From: Bacilli bacterium
Lineage (GTDB): Bacteria; Bacillota_I; Bacilli_A; RF39; UBA660
Assembly (NCBI GenBank): GCA_017435485.1
Contig: JAFSEY010000007.1
Location: 1 to 51,818, forward strand
Direction of reading: 5' to 3'
DNA length: 51,818 bases
This document shows positions 1-7,975 of the stretch, piece by piece (position 1 is the first letter of the stretch; every line of letters begins with the position of its first letter). Position numbers and translations under genes: made by a program. Under the pieces are notes generated by a model. The model searched no databases. It worked only from the letters and a program-made list of their open reading frames with translations, and was not told the origin of the DNA.

Positions 1-65
1 ATTTTTATTTTTTCTTCTTTTGAATGATAATTATTTTTTCCACCTTTTGGTCTACCACTTGGCAT
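1..65 (-). CDS. N-terminus of a putative IS3-type transposase OrfA or HTH protein (cut by window edge)
   Basis: An open frame starts with ATG at position 65 and runs off the left edge, so only about 21 residues are visible. A good ribosome binding site (AAAGGAG) lies about 8 bases upstream. The visible start is basic and polar: Met-Pro-Ser-Gly-Arg-Pro-Lys-Gly-Gly-Lys, followed by an Asn-Asn-Tyr-His-Ser-Lys-Glu-Glu-Lys stretch. This resembles the N-terminus of helix-turn-helix OrfA proteins of IS3-family elements (inference from memory of the pattern). If so, an insertion sequence begins at the window border. Too little is visible to be sure. Confidence 0.4.
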   Translation of the reverse strand, partial: MPSGRPKGGKNNYHSKEEKIK

Positions 66-92
66 AATTTCATCTCCTTTATTTTATTATAA

Positions 93-126
93 CAAAAAAT
101 GCAGACAACTTTTTTGTGTCTACATT
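93..126 (-). terminator. Intrinsic terminator after trxA
   Basis: On the minus strand a 10-bp stem (AATGTAGACA with TGTCTGCATT, one G-U pair) is followed by TTTTTTG. It lies just downstream of the trxA stop and separates it from the gene at the window edge. Confidence 0.8.
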
Positions 127-146
127 TATTTTACAACTTCAGTATT

Positions 147-446
147 TTATTTTATCTTTTTAATTGTTTCTTTTACTTCTTCAATAGTTTGAAATCCAAT
201 AACCTTTTTAACCATCTCACCTTTTTTAAAGTAACAAACTGTAGGAATACTCATTATCCCGTATTCTTTAGCTATTTCCGGATGTTCATCAACATTAATC
301 TTTAAAATATTAATAAAATCAATTTTTTCTAAAACTGTTGCAAACATTTTACAAGGACCACACCAATCAGCATAAAAATCTACAAGATATAACTCATCTT
401 TAATAACATCTTGAAGATTTTCTCCACTTCTTAAATATTTTAACAT
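147..446 (-). CDS. trxA: Thioredoxin
   Basis: This is a small cytoplasmic disulfide reductase of about 99 residues, the usual thioredoxin length. The redox motif WCGPCK is at about residues 29-34, and the cis-proline loop (Ser-Ile-Pro-Thr) follows in the second half. I chose ATG at 446 because the AAAGGA site sits 11 bases upstream; the GTG at 455 overlaps that site. It lies 18 bases after cvpA and is probably co-transcribed with it. In Bacillus, polX and mutS2 lie between cvpA and the trx genes; here they are absent, which suggests a condensed locus. A terminator follows. Confidence 0.93.
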   Translation of the reverse strand: MLKYLRSGENLQDVIKDELYLVDFYADWCGPCKMFATVLEKIDFINILKINVDEHPEIAKEYGIMSIPTVCYFKKGEMVKKVIGFQTIEEVKETIKKIK

Positions 447-464
447 AATTATCACATTCCTTTA

Positions 465-1151
465 TTAATAGAAATTAACTTCTGTTGTAATTCTTAATTT
501 TCCATCATCAATTAATTTTTTCGCTTGTTCTTTAGATATAACACCGTATCTAATTAATGAAGTTAAAGCATCTACGTTATAAGATTCTTTATCATCAGTA
601 TCAGCATATTCTTTTTGTAACTCATAAATTTCACTTAAAGCATTATAAGTAGGACCAGCTACATTAGCTAAAACTGGTGTTCTCGCTAAAATTGTTCTTG
701 CCCATGAACTTTCCATGATAAATTCACTAGTTACATTTATTCTTGCTAAAACAAACGCTGCTATAAAAATAAATACAATCATTTCTAAAACTCCGGCAAT
801 TGCCCCTAAAATCTTAGAGAAGAATCCTAATACAATAGTAATATTTAATAACTTTTCAATTATTCCTGTTATATTTATTATTATTCCTAATACAGACGAC
901 AATATGACAAATACTAATAAAAAAGCAATTGATTCATACAAGAAAATATTTAATATTGTCAATCCTCCAAAATCCCAAAACGGTAGATAATTGTACATAA
1001 ACGTTGCTATTGGAGTCTTAAAATAAAACGATAAAACTATAACTAAGATTACTCCAATTAAGGAAACCATCGTTTTAATAAATCCTTTTTTAAATCCAAT
1101 CAAAGCCCCTAGAATTAAAAATAAAATTATAATTGCGTCAACTATTGACAT
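465..1151 (-). CDS. cvpA: CvpA family membrane protein
   Basis: A 228-residue integral membrane protein with about four hydrophobic segments (roughly residues 3-22, 26-48, 65-95, 105-140) and a hydrophilic C-terminal tail. The start (Met-Ser-Ile-Val-Asp-Ala-Ile-Ile) and the Gly-Phe-Lys-Lys-Gly-Phe motif after the first segment are typical of the CvpA/colicin V production family. The family's molecular role is not settled; it is linked to envelope stress and, in Bacillus, lies near zapA, polX and mutS2. The ATG at 1151 has an AGGTGAT site. It is divergent from rnhC and leads the cvpA-trxA unit. Confidence 0.85.
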   Translation of the reverse strand: MSIVDAIIILFLILGALIGFKKGFIKTMVSLIGVILVIVLSFYFKTPIATFMYNYLPFWDFGGLTILNIFLYESIAFLLVFVILSSVLGIIINITGIIEKLLNITIVLGFFSKILGAIAGVLEMIVFIFIAAFVLARINVTSEFIMESSWARTILARTPVLANVAGPTYNALSEIYELQKEYADTDDKESYNVDALTSLIRYGVISKEQAKKLIDDGKLRITTEVNFY

Positions 1152-1232
1152 ATTCTATCACCTATTATTTATTATAGTATAATATTGATGAAAAATAAAG
1201 CATTTTATGTTAAAATTATTTTGAGGTGTAAC

Positions 1233-2168
1233 ATGAACATTGTATTTAAAGCTAGCGAAAATATTCAAAAAAAGATGATTAAATATTACGAAGACAAAAG
1301 AAAAGAAAAGACTCCCCCTTATGCCGTCTTTCAAGCCACCGAAGAAGATACAATTATAACTTTATATGAGAGTGGCAAAGTAATGTTTCAAGGAACTAGT
1401 GCTGATATAGATGCAAATTTATGGATTGAAATGGAAAAGAAATTAAATAATCGTACTATTGAAATTAATAACGATTCTAAGAAAAAAGAAACTAAAGATA
1501 ATATTTTCTTTAACTTTAGCACAATTGGATCTGATGAAGTTGGAACCGGCGATTATTTTGGACCTATCGTTGTTACAGCGTCTTACGTTTCAAAAGAAGA
1601 TATTAATTTCTTAACTGACTTAGGAGTTAAAGATTCCAAAAAATTAACTGATGAAAAAATTATTAAAATTGCTCCAGCAATTATTAAAAAAATCCCTTAC
1701 GTAACATTAGTTTTGGATAACAATAAATATAACGAAAATTATTCTGAAGATGTAAACATGAACAAAATAAAAGCTATTTTACACAACAAAGCATTAGTAA
1801 CTTTACTAAACAAAGAAAAATACAATTACGAAAAAATAGTTATCGATCAATTTGTCTATCCTAAAAAATATTTTGAACATATTTACAATGCTCAGCAAAA
1901 GGCTGTAAATATAACTTTTATGACTAAAGCGGAAGATAAATGTTTGAGCGTTGCTGCTTCTTCGATAATAAGCCGATATACCTTCTTAGTAAAAATTAAA
2001 AGTTTAGAAAAAGAACTTGGTATTGAAATACCCAAAGGTGCTGGAACTAAAGTTGACGAAATTGGAGCTGAAATCGTAAAAAAATATGGTTTTAATAAAT
2101 TAAAACATATAGCTAAATTAAACTTTAAAAACACAGACAAAATAAAAGACATTTTAGAAAATAACTAA
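1233..2168 (+). CDS. rnhC: Ribonuclease HIII
   Basis: This enzyme cleaves the RNA strand of RNA-DNA hybrids, removing R-loops and primers. The protein of about 311 residues has an N-terminal TBP-like substrate-binding domain (about 1-85) and a C-terminal RNase H2-like catalytic domain. The catalytic motif Gly-Ser-Asp-Glu-Val-Gly-Thr-Gly-Asp-Tyr-Phe-Gly-Pro carries the Asp-Glu pair that marks type HIII. Later carboxylates lie in the Val-Ile-Asp-Gln-Phe and Lys-Ala-Glu-Asp segments. The start is ATG 1233, preceded by GAGGTG; the frame is open further upstream but has no site there. It is convergent with holA. Confidence 0.93.
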   Translation: MNIVFKASENIQKKMIKYYEDKRKEKTPPYAVFQATEEDTIITLYESGKVMFQGTSADIDANLWIEMEKKLNNRTIEINNDSKKKETKDNIFFNFSTIGSDEVGTGDYFGPIVVTASYVSKEDINFLTDLGVKDSKKLTDEKIIKIAPAIIKKIPYVTLVLDNNKYNENYSEDVNMNKIKAILHNKALVTLLNKEKYNYEKIVIDQFVYPKKYFEHIYNAQQKAVNITFMTKAEDKCLSVAASSIISRYTFLVKIKSLEKELGIEIPKGAGTKVDEIGAEIVKKYGFNKLKHIAKLNFKNTDKIKDILENN

Positions 2169-2178
2169 ATGTCTTTTT
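2145..2178. terminator. Terminator shared by rnhC and holA
   Basis: AAAAGACATTTTAG pairs with CTAAATGTCTTTTT around a 7-base loop, with one bulged base. A-runs and T-runs on both sides allow it to act in both directions between the two convergent genes. Confidence 0.7.
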
Positions 2179-3121
2179 AATTTATAATTTCCATAATTAG
2201 AAGTTCTAAAACAATTGCTCTATCCACCTGCCCAGACTTATATTTGTAATCATAATCTGCTAACAATTTCATTATTGTTTTTAACTCTTCTAATTGATAA
2301 CGTTTTGCATTATCCATAACTTTAGCTATTTGCCAATCTTGAAGTCCATCTTTTAGTAATATATCCCTAGGATTATCATTGTTGTTTAAAGCAACTTTAT
2401 AATGTAACATCAAACGATATTCACGGGCGATTAAACTCATTACTACCGTAGGTTCAGTTTTCATTATCTTAAGGCCAGTTAATAATAAAGCAGCACTTTG
2501 ATGATTTTTAGCTACAACTTCATCAACAAATTTAAAGACATTATCATTTATCGATGTCGAGATTAAATTCTTGGCTAAATTTAAATTAACTTCTTTTTCA
2601 AAACATAATTGCAATTTATCAATTTCATTACAAATAACATCATAATTTTGATTATTAACTTTTATTAAATAATTTATAACCTCATCAGATAAATTATAAT
2701 TAATTTCCTTTAAATAATCTTTGATAAGAATTATTAAGTCTTTATAAGATATTTTTAAATAGTTTAATATATGATTCTTTTCCTTTAATAGTTTAACTAT
2801 TTTTTTTCGCGAATCTTCCTTTTCAGTACAAACAAAAATTAAATTAACAACTGGATTAGGGTTATTAAAATAATTAGTTAACGCTTCAACTTCTTTATCA
2901 TTTAACTTTCCAGCGGTTGTAAATATATTAGCATTATAAACAATTATATTTTTTTCGTCATTAAACAAAGAATTGTATCCAGCTTCAGCTATTACTTCTA
3001 ATATAGAGTTTTTATTTAAATCAAAATAAATAGTCTCTTTATCAATATTATTATGAATAATCTTAGCTATTTCTTTTTTTACTATTTTATGATAATTAGA
3101 AATAATTAAATATATTGGCAT
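2177..3121 (-). CDS. holA: DNA polymerase III delta subunit
   Basis: This is the clamp-loader delta subunit, which opens the beta clamp during DNA replication. It is about 314 residues, the normal size. It begins with Pro-Ile-Tyr-Leu-Ile-Ile and a YhcR/HolA-like N-terminal AAA+ fold lacking a P-loop. The C-terminal collar has the typical Lys-Ser-Gly-Gln-Val-Asp stretch near the end. ATG 3121 is chosen because TAGGTGG lies five bases upstream; the GTG at 3130 overlaps that site. In many Bacillota holA directly follows comEC. Here the two are separated by a terminator, a comEC remnant and two accessory genes. Confidence 0.88.
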   Translation of the reverse strand: MPIYLIISNYHKIVKKEIAKIIHNNIDKETIYFDLNKNSILEVIAEAGYNSLFNDEKNIIVYNANIFTTAGKLNDKEVEALTNYFNNPNPVVNLIFVCTEKEDSRKKIVKLLKEKNHILNYLKISYKDLIILIKDYLKEINYNLSDEVINYLIKVNNQNYDVICNEIDKLQLCFEKEVNLNLAKNLISTSINDNVFKFVDEVVAKNHQSAALLLTGLKIMKTEPTVVMSLIAREYRLMLHYKVALNNNDNPRDILLKDGLQDWQIAKVMDNAKRYQLEELKTIMKLLADYDYKYKSGQVDRAIVLELLIMEIIN

Positions 3122-3150
3122 TGTTACCACCTACTAATAATAAGTATAAC

Positions 3151-3181
3151 AAAAAAAAGAAAAAGGATAAATCCCTTTTCC
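3151..3181 (-). terminator. Terminator upstream of holA
   Basis: On the minus strand AAAAGG(G)AT and ATCCTTTT form a stem followed by TTCTTTTTTTT. It closes the comEC remnant region and isolates holA from read-through. The rest of 3182-3398 is AT-rich and shows no gene. Confidence 0.7.
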
Positions 3182-3398
3182 AAATATATATTAAAACATT
3201 ACTATGTAATGTACTATATTTTATGAAAATCAGTAAGACTTTGTGTAATTATTTTATTCAATTTTAAGAAAGAAAAGATATTTTTTAACAACAATTTCCT
3301 AATATTAAAATATATTAATTTATAAAAATTATACTACGCCGTAATAATTTTTTATACAACCAAATAGAAAGACACTAATTACAAAGAAAAAAACAATT

Positions 3399-3805
3399 TC
3401 AATTTATTTCTTTTATAAAATTATTACCAGAACTTGTCCAACTCCCATGATGTCCAACTTTTAATACATCTATATCTTTTAAATTATATTTTTCGAAAAT
3501 ATCTTCTTCAACTTCTACACCTGCATCTCGCATAAATAGAAATTTATGATTATTTAATTCAGTATAAATTACACTTGAATTATCATTTTCATTACCATAG
3601 TCTTTACTATTCAAAAAATACAACTTATTATCAGCAATATTTAACTCTTTAATACACGAATAATATTGGTATTTTCTTTTTATTTAAAACTTTAATTAAT
3701 TCCTTTTCTAAATCATTAAATTCACCACAATCAAATATAACTTTCTCTACTTTGAAGTTATTTACAAGATTAATTGCTTCTCCCATGTGGTCGTAGTCGC
3801 CATGT
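3399..3805 (-). pseudogene. Decayed second copy of the comEC 3' region
   Basis: About 400 bases closely parallel the stretch at about 5258-5661 that encodes part of the beta-lactamase-like domain of ComEC. The longest open piece (3399-3623) still reads Lys-Val-Gly-His-His-Gly-Ser, but Gly-Asp-Ala-Gly has become Arg-Asp-Ala-Gly, Lys-Thr-Ser-Ser has become Trp-Thr-Ser-Ser, and a TGA follows the Glu-Ile-Asn that in ComEC is followed by about 55 more residues. Upstream the frame is broken, though His-Gly-Asp-like coding similarity continues to about 3805. Its place next to holA, where comEC normally ends, suggests it is the original comEC 3' end displaced by the inserted segment 3.8-5.1 kb. The mechanism is inferred; the duplication itself is visible. 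Confidence 0.85.
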
Positions 3806-3849
3806 GCTGATTGTCAATTAGTAAGTCGAATGAAATCCTTTGTTTTCAT

Positions 3850-3878
3850 AAAAAAAGAACTATCAAATTGATAATTCT
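3850..3878 (-). terminator. Terminator after the 83-residue membrane protein gene
   Basis: On the minus strand GAATTATCA and TGATAGTTC form a 9-bp stem (one G-U pair, 3-base loop), followed by TTTTTTT. Confidence 0.8.
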
Positions 3879-3886
3879 GTTATATC

Positions 3887-4138
3887 TTATTTCTTTTTTG
3901 TCTTTCTTTTTGATTTTTTAAATTCTATTTTTATATCTCCTTCTGATAAAATGCTTCCGACTATAATTCCGAGTAATAGACCTCCAACAGAACCATATCC
4001 TATAAACATCATATCATCATACTTGAAAGAAAGTATACAACCAACTACAGTTCCAATCATAACACCAATAGGCATCCAAGTACCAATTGCTTTATCTTCT
4101 TTTGTTTCTACAATACTTTTATTTTTTTTCTTACTCAT
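3887..4138 (-). CDS. Small two-helix membrane protein, glycine-rich
   Basis: I do not recognise this 83-residue protein. It has a lysine-rich start, two hydrophobic glycine-rich segments (about residues 20-37 and 45-65) joined by a short Lys-Tyr-Asp-Asp-Met turn, and a very basic C-terminus ending in repeated Lys/Arg. This looks like a small inner-membrane protein with glycine-zipper-like helices. The ATG at 4138 has a GAGG site. It has its own extended -10 promoter and terminator and sits in the insert between the two comEC copies, next to the DUF1016 gene. A link to that nuclease is possible but not shown. Confidence 0.7.
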   Translation of the reverse strand: MSKKKNKSIVETKEDKAIGTWMPIGVMIGTVVGCILSFKYDDMMFIGYGSVGGLLLGIIVGSILSEGDIKIEFKKSKRKTKKK

Positions 4139-4158
4139 AACTACGTCCTCATATTATA

Positions 4159-4167
4159 ATTATATCA
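4159..4167 (-). promoter_or_regulatory. Extended -10 promoter for the small membrane protein gene
   Basis: TGATATAAT on the minus strand lies about 20 bases before the start codon. No good -35 box is seen at the right distance. Confidence 0.45.
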
Positions 4168-4186
4168 TAGAATTTTATAAAACGTA

Positions 4187-5074
4187 TCACACTAATTCAT
4201 ATTCTCTAGCTATTATCCTATCATCAGAACAATATTTTATTACATACTTATTATCCTGTTTGCAAATTATTATTCCTACAGTTTTATTTTCTTCTATAGT
4301 TTTAATATTTTTATCTATATAATTCATATATGTCATAATCTGACCTGTGTGTTCTTTCTTGAGTTCAGTTATCTTCAATTCTACAACAACATAACATTTA
4401 TATTTGATATTATAAAGAAGTAAATCAATGTAATTATATCTATCATCTAACTTAATTTTAAATTCGTTATCAATAAAAGTAAAACCATTACCAAGTTCTT
4501 TAAGAAAAGTTGGAATATCTTCAAGTATTAATTTTTGTAGAACTTTTTCAGATATTATTTTATATTTATAATTATTCTTTATAAATATAGGATTAGGTAC
4601 TATGTCTTTTAGTTCTACAATTTCTTCTTTAGTTAATTTATCTCTAGTTGCAAGAGGCAATCTTTCAAATTCATTAAATTTTAATTTATATTCTAATTCT
4701 CTAACTGAAATATGATTGTTCGTAACAATTTGAATATAATAATTTATAGAATCATAATCTAAGTTAAATAGCAATCTAATATGACTCCATGTTAATTGTG
4801 TCCACAATGTGGACACTTTTTCATTACTAAACAAATTATAAAATTGTTTCATTCTAAATAAGGTTCTTCTATTATATTTCTTGCCTACTTCTATAACTAA
4901 TTTTTTAGAGTACTCATCAATTATATTATCACCATATTTTCCACGTGCTTCATTAAGTAATTTCCCTATCTCAAAATATGTAATAACTTTATGCCTTTCT
5001 TTCGAGTAATCTTTAACTCTTGAATACACTTCATTATCAATTATTTTATTTTTTATTTGATTATAATAATTCAT
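4187..5074 (-). CDS. DUF1016 / YhcG-type PD-(D/E)XK nuclease family protein
   Basis: The protein of about 295 residues has two parts. The N-terminal DUF1016 region contains the conserved Lys-Tyr-Gly segment, the Phe-Arg-Met-Lys-Gln-Phe-Tyr stretch and the Leu-Thr-Trp-Ser-His-Ile-Arg motif. The C-terminal nuclease fold has Tyr-Ile-Asp-Leu-Leu-Leu-Tyr, Val-Val-Val-Glu-Leu-Lys (the E-x-K) and Gly-Gln-Ile-Met-Tyr-Met-like segments expected for PD-(D/E)XK enzymes. The family is widespread in accessory regions and is often linked with restriction or defence loci; its substrate is unknown. ATG 5074 has a perfect AAAGGAG, 11 bases after comEC ends. It ends with TGA. It is probably horizontally acquired. 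Confidence 0.85.
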   Translation of the reverse strand: MNYYNQIKNKIIDNEVYSRVKDYSKERHKVITYFEIGKLLNEARGKYGDNIIDEYSKKLVIEVGKKYNRRTLFRMKQFYNLFSNEKVSTLWTQLTWSHIRLLFNLDYDSINYYIQIVTNNHISVRELEYKLKFNEFERLPLATRDKLTKEEIVELKDIVPNPIFIKNNYKYKIISEKVLQKLILEDIPTFLKELGNGFTFIDNEFKIKLDDRYNYIDLLLYNIKYKCYVVVELKITELKKEHTGQIMTYMNYIDKNIKTIEENKTVGIIICKQDNKYVIKYCSDDRIIAREYELV

Positions 5075-5085
5075 ATTACTCCTTT

Positions 5086-7173
5086 CTATGGCGGACAAGT
5101 TTCTATCTGTAATTTATTATTTTTTATTTTAAACATAATACTTCCAACTTGATCTGTCCTATATATTTTTGAATCTTTTAAATTGTCTAACACGCTGTCA
5201 TTCGGATGACCATACCTATTATTCTTACCTACACTCATTATTGAATATTTAGGATTTATTTCATTAATAAATTTTTCTGAAGAGCTTGTCTTACTTCCGT
5301 GATGTCCAACTTTTAATACATCTATATTTTGTAAATTATATTTTTCTAAAATATCTTCTTCTACTTCTACTCCTGCATCTCCCATAAATAAGAATTTATG
5401 ATTATTGAATTTTGTATAAATAACACTTGAATTATCATTTTCATTATTATAATCTTTATTATTTAAAAAATATAATTTGTTATCATCAACATTTAATTCA
5501 TTAATACAAGAGTAATATGGTATTTTCTTTTTTTCTAAAACTTTTATAAGTTCTTGTTCAAGTTCATTAAATTCACCACAATTAAATATGACATTTTCTA
5601 CTTTAAAATTATTAACTAAATTAATTGCTTCACCCATATGGTCGAAGTCTCCATGAGTAATCACTAATAAATCCATTTCATCAATTCCTAAACTGTTCAA
5701 AAATACAATAACATTATCACTAACGTGATATGAACTTTTTTTAATATCTTTATTGGAATAATTAATTTTGCCACCTGTATCTATCATGATAACTTTATTC
5801 TTAACCGGAGTTACTAAAATCGTTGAATCACCTTGACCTACATCCAAAAAGTAAATCTGATAATCAAAATTCACAAATTTCTTAAAGTACAACATTAATA
5901 ATATTATTATAAAAGTTATATATAATTTAATATTGGTATTTTTTAAAAACATATATAAAACACCATAATAAACAATTATGATTAATATTGTTGGTTTAGA
6001 AATTGTAATAGTTAAAAAATCCATTTCATCAAATAATAAATTAATTTTTTCTAAAATATCTAAACTTAGCTTTAATACCGGTTCTAAATATTTACAAAGA
6101 AACGTCCCAATAACTAAGGGAAAAACAATACTACTAACTAAAGGCACACAAATAATATTTATAATAATTGATAAAATATTAATTTTATAAAAATTAAATA
6201 TAGTTATTGGTACACTGGCTAAAAAAGTCAAAATACTCAGTTTTAACAAATTTAAAATTTTATTTTTACTTTTAATCGGAAAACTATAAATAAAAAACAT
6301 TAATACATAAGAATAAATAAAACCTAAATCATAGACATAAAAAGGATTAAAAATTATTAGAACACAAGCGCTATAAAGTAATATTTTAGGTTTTGATATT
6401 TTAATATTAAATAATTTAAAAAGATATTCTAATGTCAGAAAAGTACATACTCTTAAAATTGAAGCAGGCATATTTACAATCAAAGCATAAAAACAACTAA
6501 ATGCAATTATTATTAGTTTGCGAGCAACTTCTGGAACCTTTTTTAATATCCTATTTAGTAAACTTATAAAAATAGAAATATGCATTCCAGAAATAGCAAA
6601 TAAATGTAAAATCCCATTATTTTTGAAAGATGAATATACCTCATTTTCAAGATCTGATTTATTTCCCAATAACAAAGCCAATATATAATTTGAAGTATCT
6701 TCTAGACTATTTGCTTTTTTATATAAAGCATTCTTAATTTTATAATACCAAGAATTATTTTTGTAAATTTCGAATTCTTCTATTAAAAAAGTTTTATGTA
6801 TCTTTTTATTATATAAATATTTTTTATAATTAAACGTATTAGGGATTGTATTATTAGATAGCTCTTTTAAATTCCCTTTAATAACAATATAATCACCAAA
6901 TTTAATGAGTTTTTGTAACTTATCTTTTTCCTTTTGATTTTCAATATAATAATTAGCAATTATTTTCTCTTTAGTTTTTATCGTTAACGACAACTTATCT
7001 TCTTTAAATGAATAATTAATAATCTGACCTTTTAATATGGTTTCATCATTTAAAACTGATTCATATTTAATTATTATTGTAAAGAAAATAACATAACCAG
7101 TAATAAACATTAATAAAGCTACAGCATATTTATTAGATCGTAATAAATTCTTTAATTTTATTAAATAAAGCAT
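5086..7173 (-). CDS. comEC: ComEC/Rec2 DNA uptake channel
   Basis: This is a membrane channel that takes up single-stranded DNA during transformation. The protein of about 695 residues has an N-terminal OB-like soluble region after the first helices, the Competence-domain membrane core (about residues 150-430), and a C-terminal metallo-beta-lactamase-like domain with Asp-Val-Gly-Gln-Gly-Asp, Thr-His-Gly-Asp-Phe-Asp-His and Gly-His-His-Gly-Ser motifs. It looks complete. ATG 7173 is preceded by AGGA inside comEA and overlaps the end of comEA by about 41 bases, implying translational coupling. Its last 170 or so codons match the decayed copy at 3.4-3.8 kb. Confidence 0.93.
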   Translation of the reverse strand: MLYLIKLKNLLRSNKYAVALLMFITGYVIFFTIIIKYESVLNDETILKGQIINYSFKEDKLSLTIKTKEKIIANYYIENQKEKDKLQKLIKFGDYIVIKGNLKELSNNTIPNTFNYKKYLYNKKIHKTFLIEEFEIYKNNSWYYKIKNALYKKANSLEDTSNYILALLLGNKSDLENEVYSSFKNNGILHLFAISGMHISIFISLLNRILKKVPEVARKLIIIAFSCFYALIVNMPASILRVCTFLTLEYLFKLFNIKISKPKILLYSACVLIIFNPFYVYDLGFIYSYVLMFFIYSFPIKSKNKILNLLKLSILTFLASVPITIFNFYKINILSIIINIICVPLVSSIVFPLVIGTFLCKYLEPVLKLSLDILEKINLLFDEMDFLTITISKPTILIIIVYYGVLYMFLKNTNIKLYITFIIILLMLYFKKFVNFDYQIYFLDVGQGDSTILVTPVKNKVIMIDTGGKINYSNKDIKKSSYHVSDNVIVFLNSLGIDEMDLLVITHGDFDHMGEAINLVNNFKVENVIFNCGEFNELEQELIKVLEKKKIPYYSCINELNVDDNKLYFLNNKDYNNENDNSSVIYTKFNNHKFLFMGDAGVEVEEDILEKYNLQNIDVLKVGHHGSKTSSSEKFINEINPKYSIMSVGKNNRYGHPNDSVLDNLKDSKIYRTDQVGSIMFKIKNNKLQIETCPP

Positions 7174-7918
7174 CACCAATTCCTGAAATATTCTTAATAT
7201 CTTCTATACTATTAAATTTGCCTTTTTCTTCACGATATTTGATTATATTATTAGCTTTTGCCTCACCAATTCCAGGCAAAGTAGTAAGTTCATTAATGTT
7301 AGCTGTATTAATATTAATAAGCTTATTATCTTCATTAGTTATATTATTTTTCGTCTCATTATCTTCTTTGGTCTCATTTTCTTCTTCGCCATTTATATTT
7401 TCTGTTACTATTTCCACTTTTGATTCATTATTAGATTCAACTACCGAACTATCACTTTCTATACATTCTGTAATATCGGCGTTTACTTGAGGGCAAACAC
7501 AAGTGTTAACCTCTTCTGGCTTAGTATTCTTTTTATACTCATTTTTAGTATAAATATATATCACCATCTCATCAGAAACCTTTTTGCTTAAATTAACATT
7601 ATTAGTATAAGCGGATTTATTTAAACCTCCAGCATATTCAATAACATCAATAATTCTACTTCCTTTAACAATTTTGTATACTCCTGGTTTTTTTACAGCC
7701 CCTTTTATATCAACACTGTATGTTTCTAAATCCTGCTCTACAACTGCACTATCTTCCTTAGAAATTTCTTCCTTAGCCAAACTCGCCATAATTATTTCCT
7801 CTGGTTTATCTTTGTTATAATTACTATAAACAAAAATACTAAAACCAGCACATAGGATAATTAAACCTAATAAAAAATAATACCACCTAGCTCTAATAAA
7901 ATTTAAAAATATTTTCAT
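7133..7918 (-). CDS. comEA: ComEA competence DNA receptor
   Basis: This membrane-anchored protein binds double-stranded DNA at the cell surface and hands it to ComEC. An N-terminal membrane anchor (about residues 13-31) is followed by an SLBB-type domain (Val-Asp-Ile-Lys-Gly-Ala-Val-Lys-Lys-Pro-Gly-Val-Tyr motif near residue 70). Then comes a long acidic Glu/Asn-rich linker, and a C-terminal helix-hairpin-helix pair (Ile-Asn-Ile-Asn-Thr-Ala, Leu-Pro-Gly-Ile-Gly, Ile-Ser-Gly-Ile-Gly). At 261 residues it is longer than Bacillus ComEA because of the linker. The start has GAAGGAGATG. It is operonic with comEC. Confidence 0.92.
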   Translation of the reverse strand: MKIFLNFIRARWYYFLLGLIILCAGFSIFVYSNYNKDKPEEIIMASLAKEEISKEDSAVVEQDLETYSVDIKGAVKKPGVYKIVKGSRIIDVIEYAGGLNKSAYTNNVNLSKKVSDEMVIYIYTKNEYKKNTKPEEVNTCVCPQVNADITECIESDSSVVESNNESKVEIVTENINGEEENETKEDNETKNNITNEDNKLININTANINELTTLPGIGEAKANNIIKYREEKGKFNSIEDIKNISGIGDALFNKIKEFITI

Positions 7919-7975
7919 AAAAAAATCATCTCCTTCATTAGTTATATTGCCAAAGAAGATGATGATTTCCTTTTT

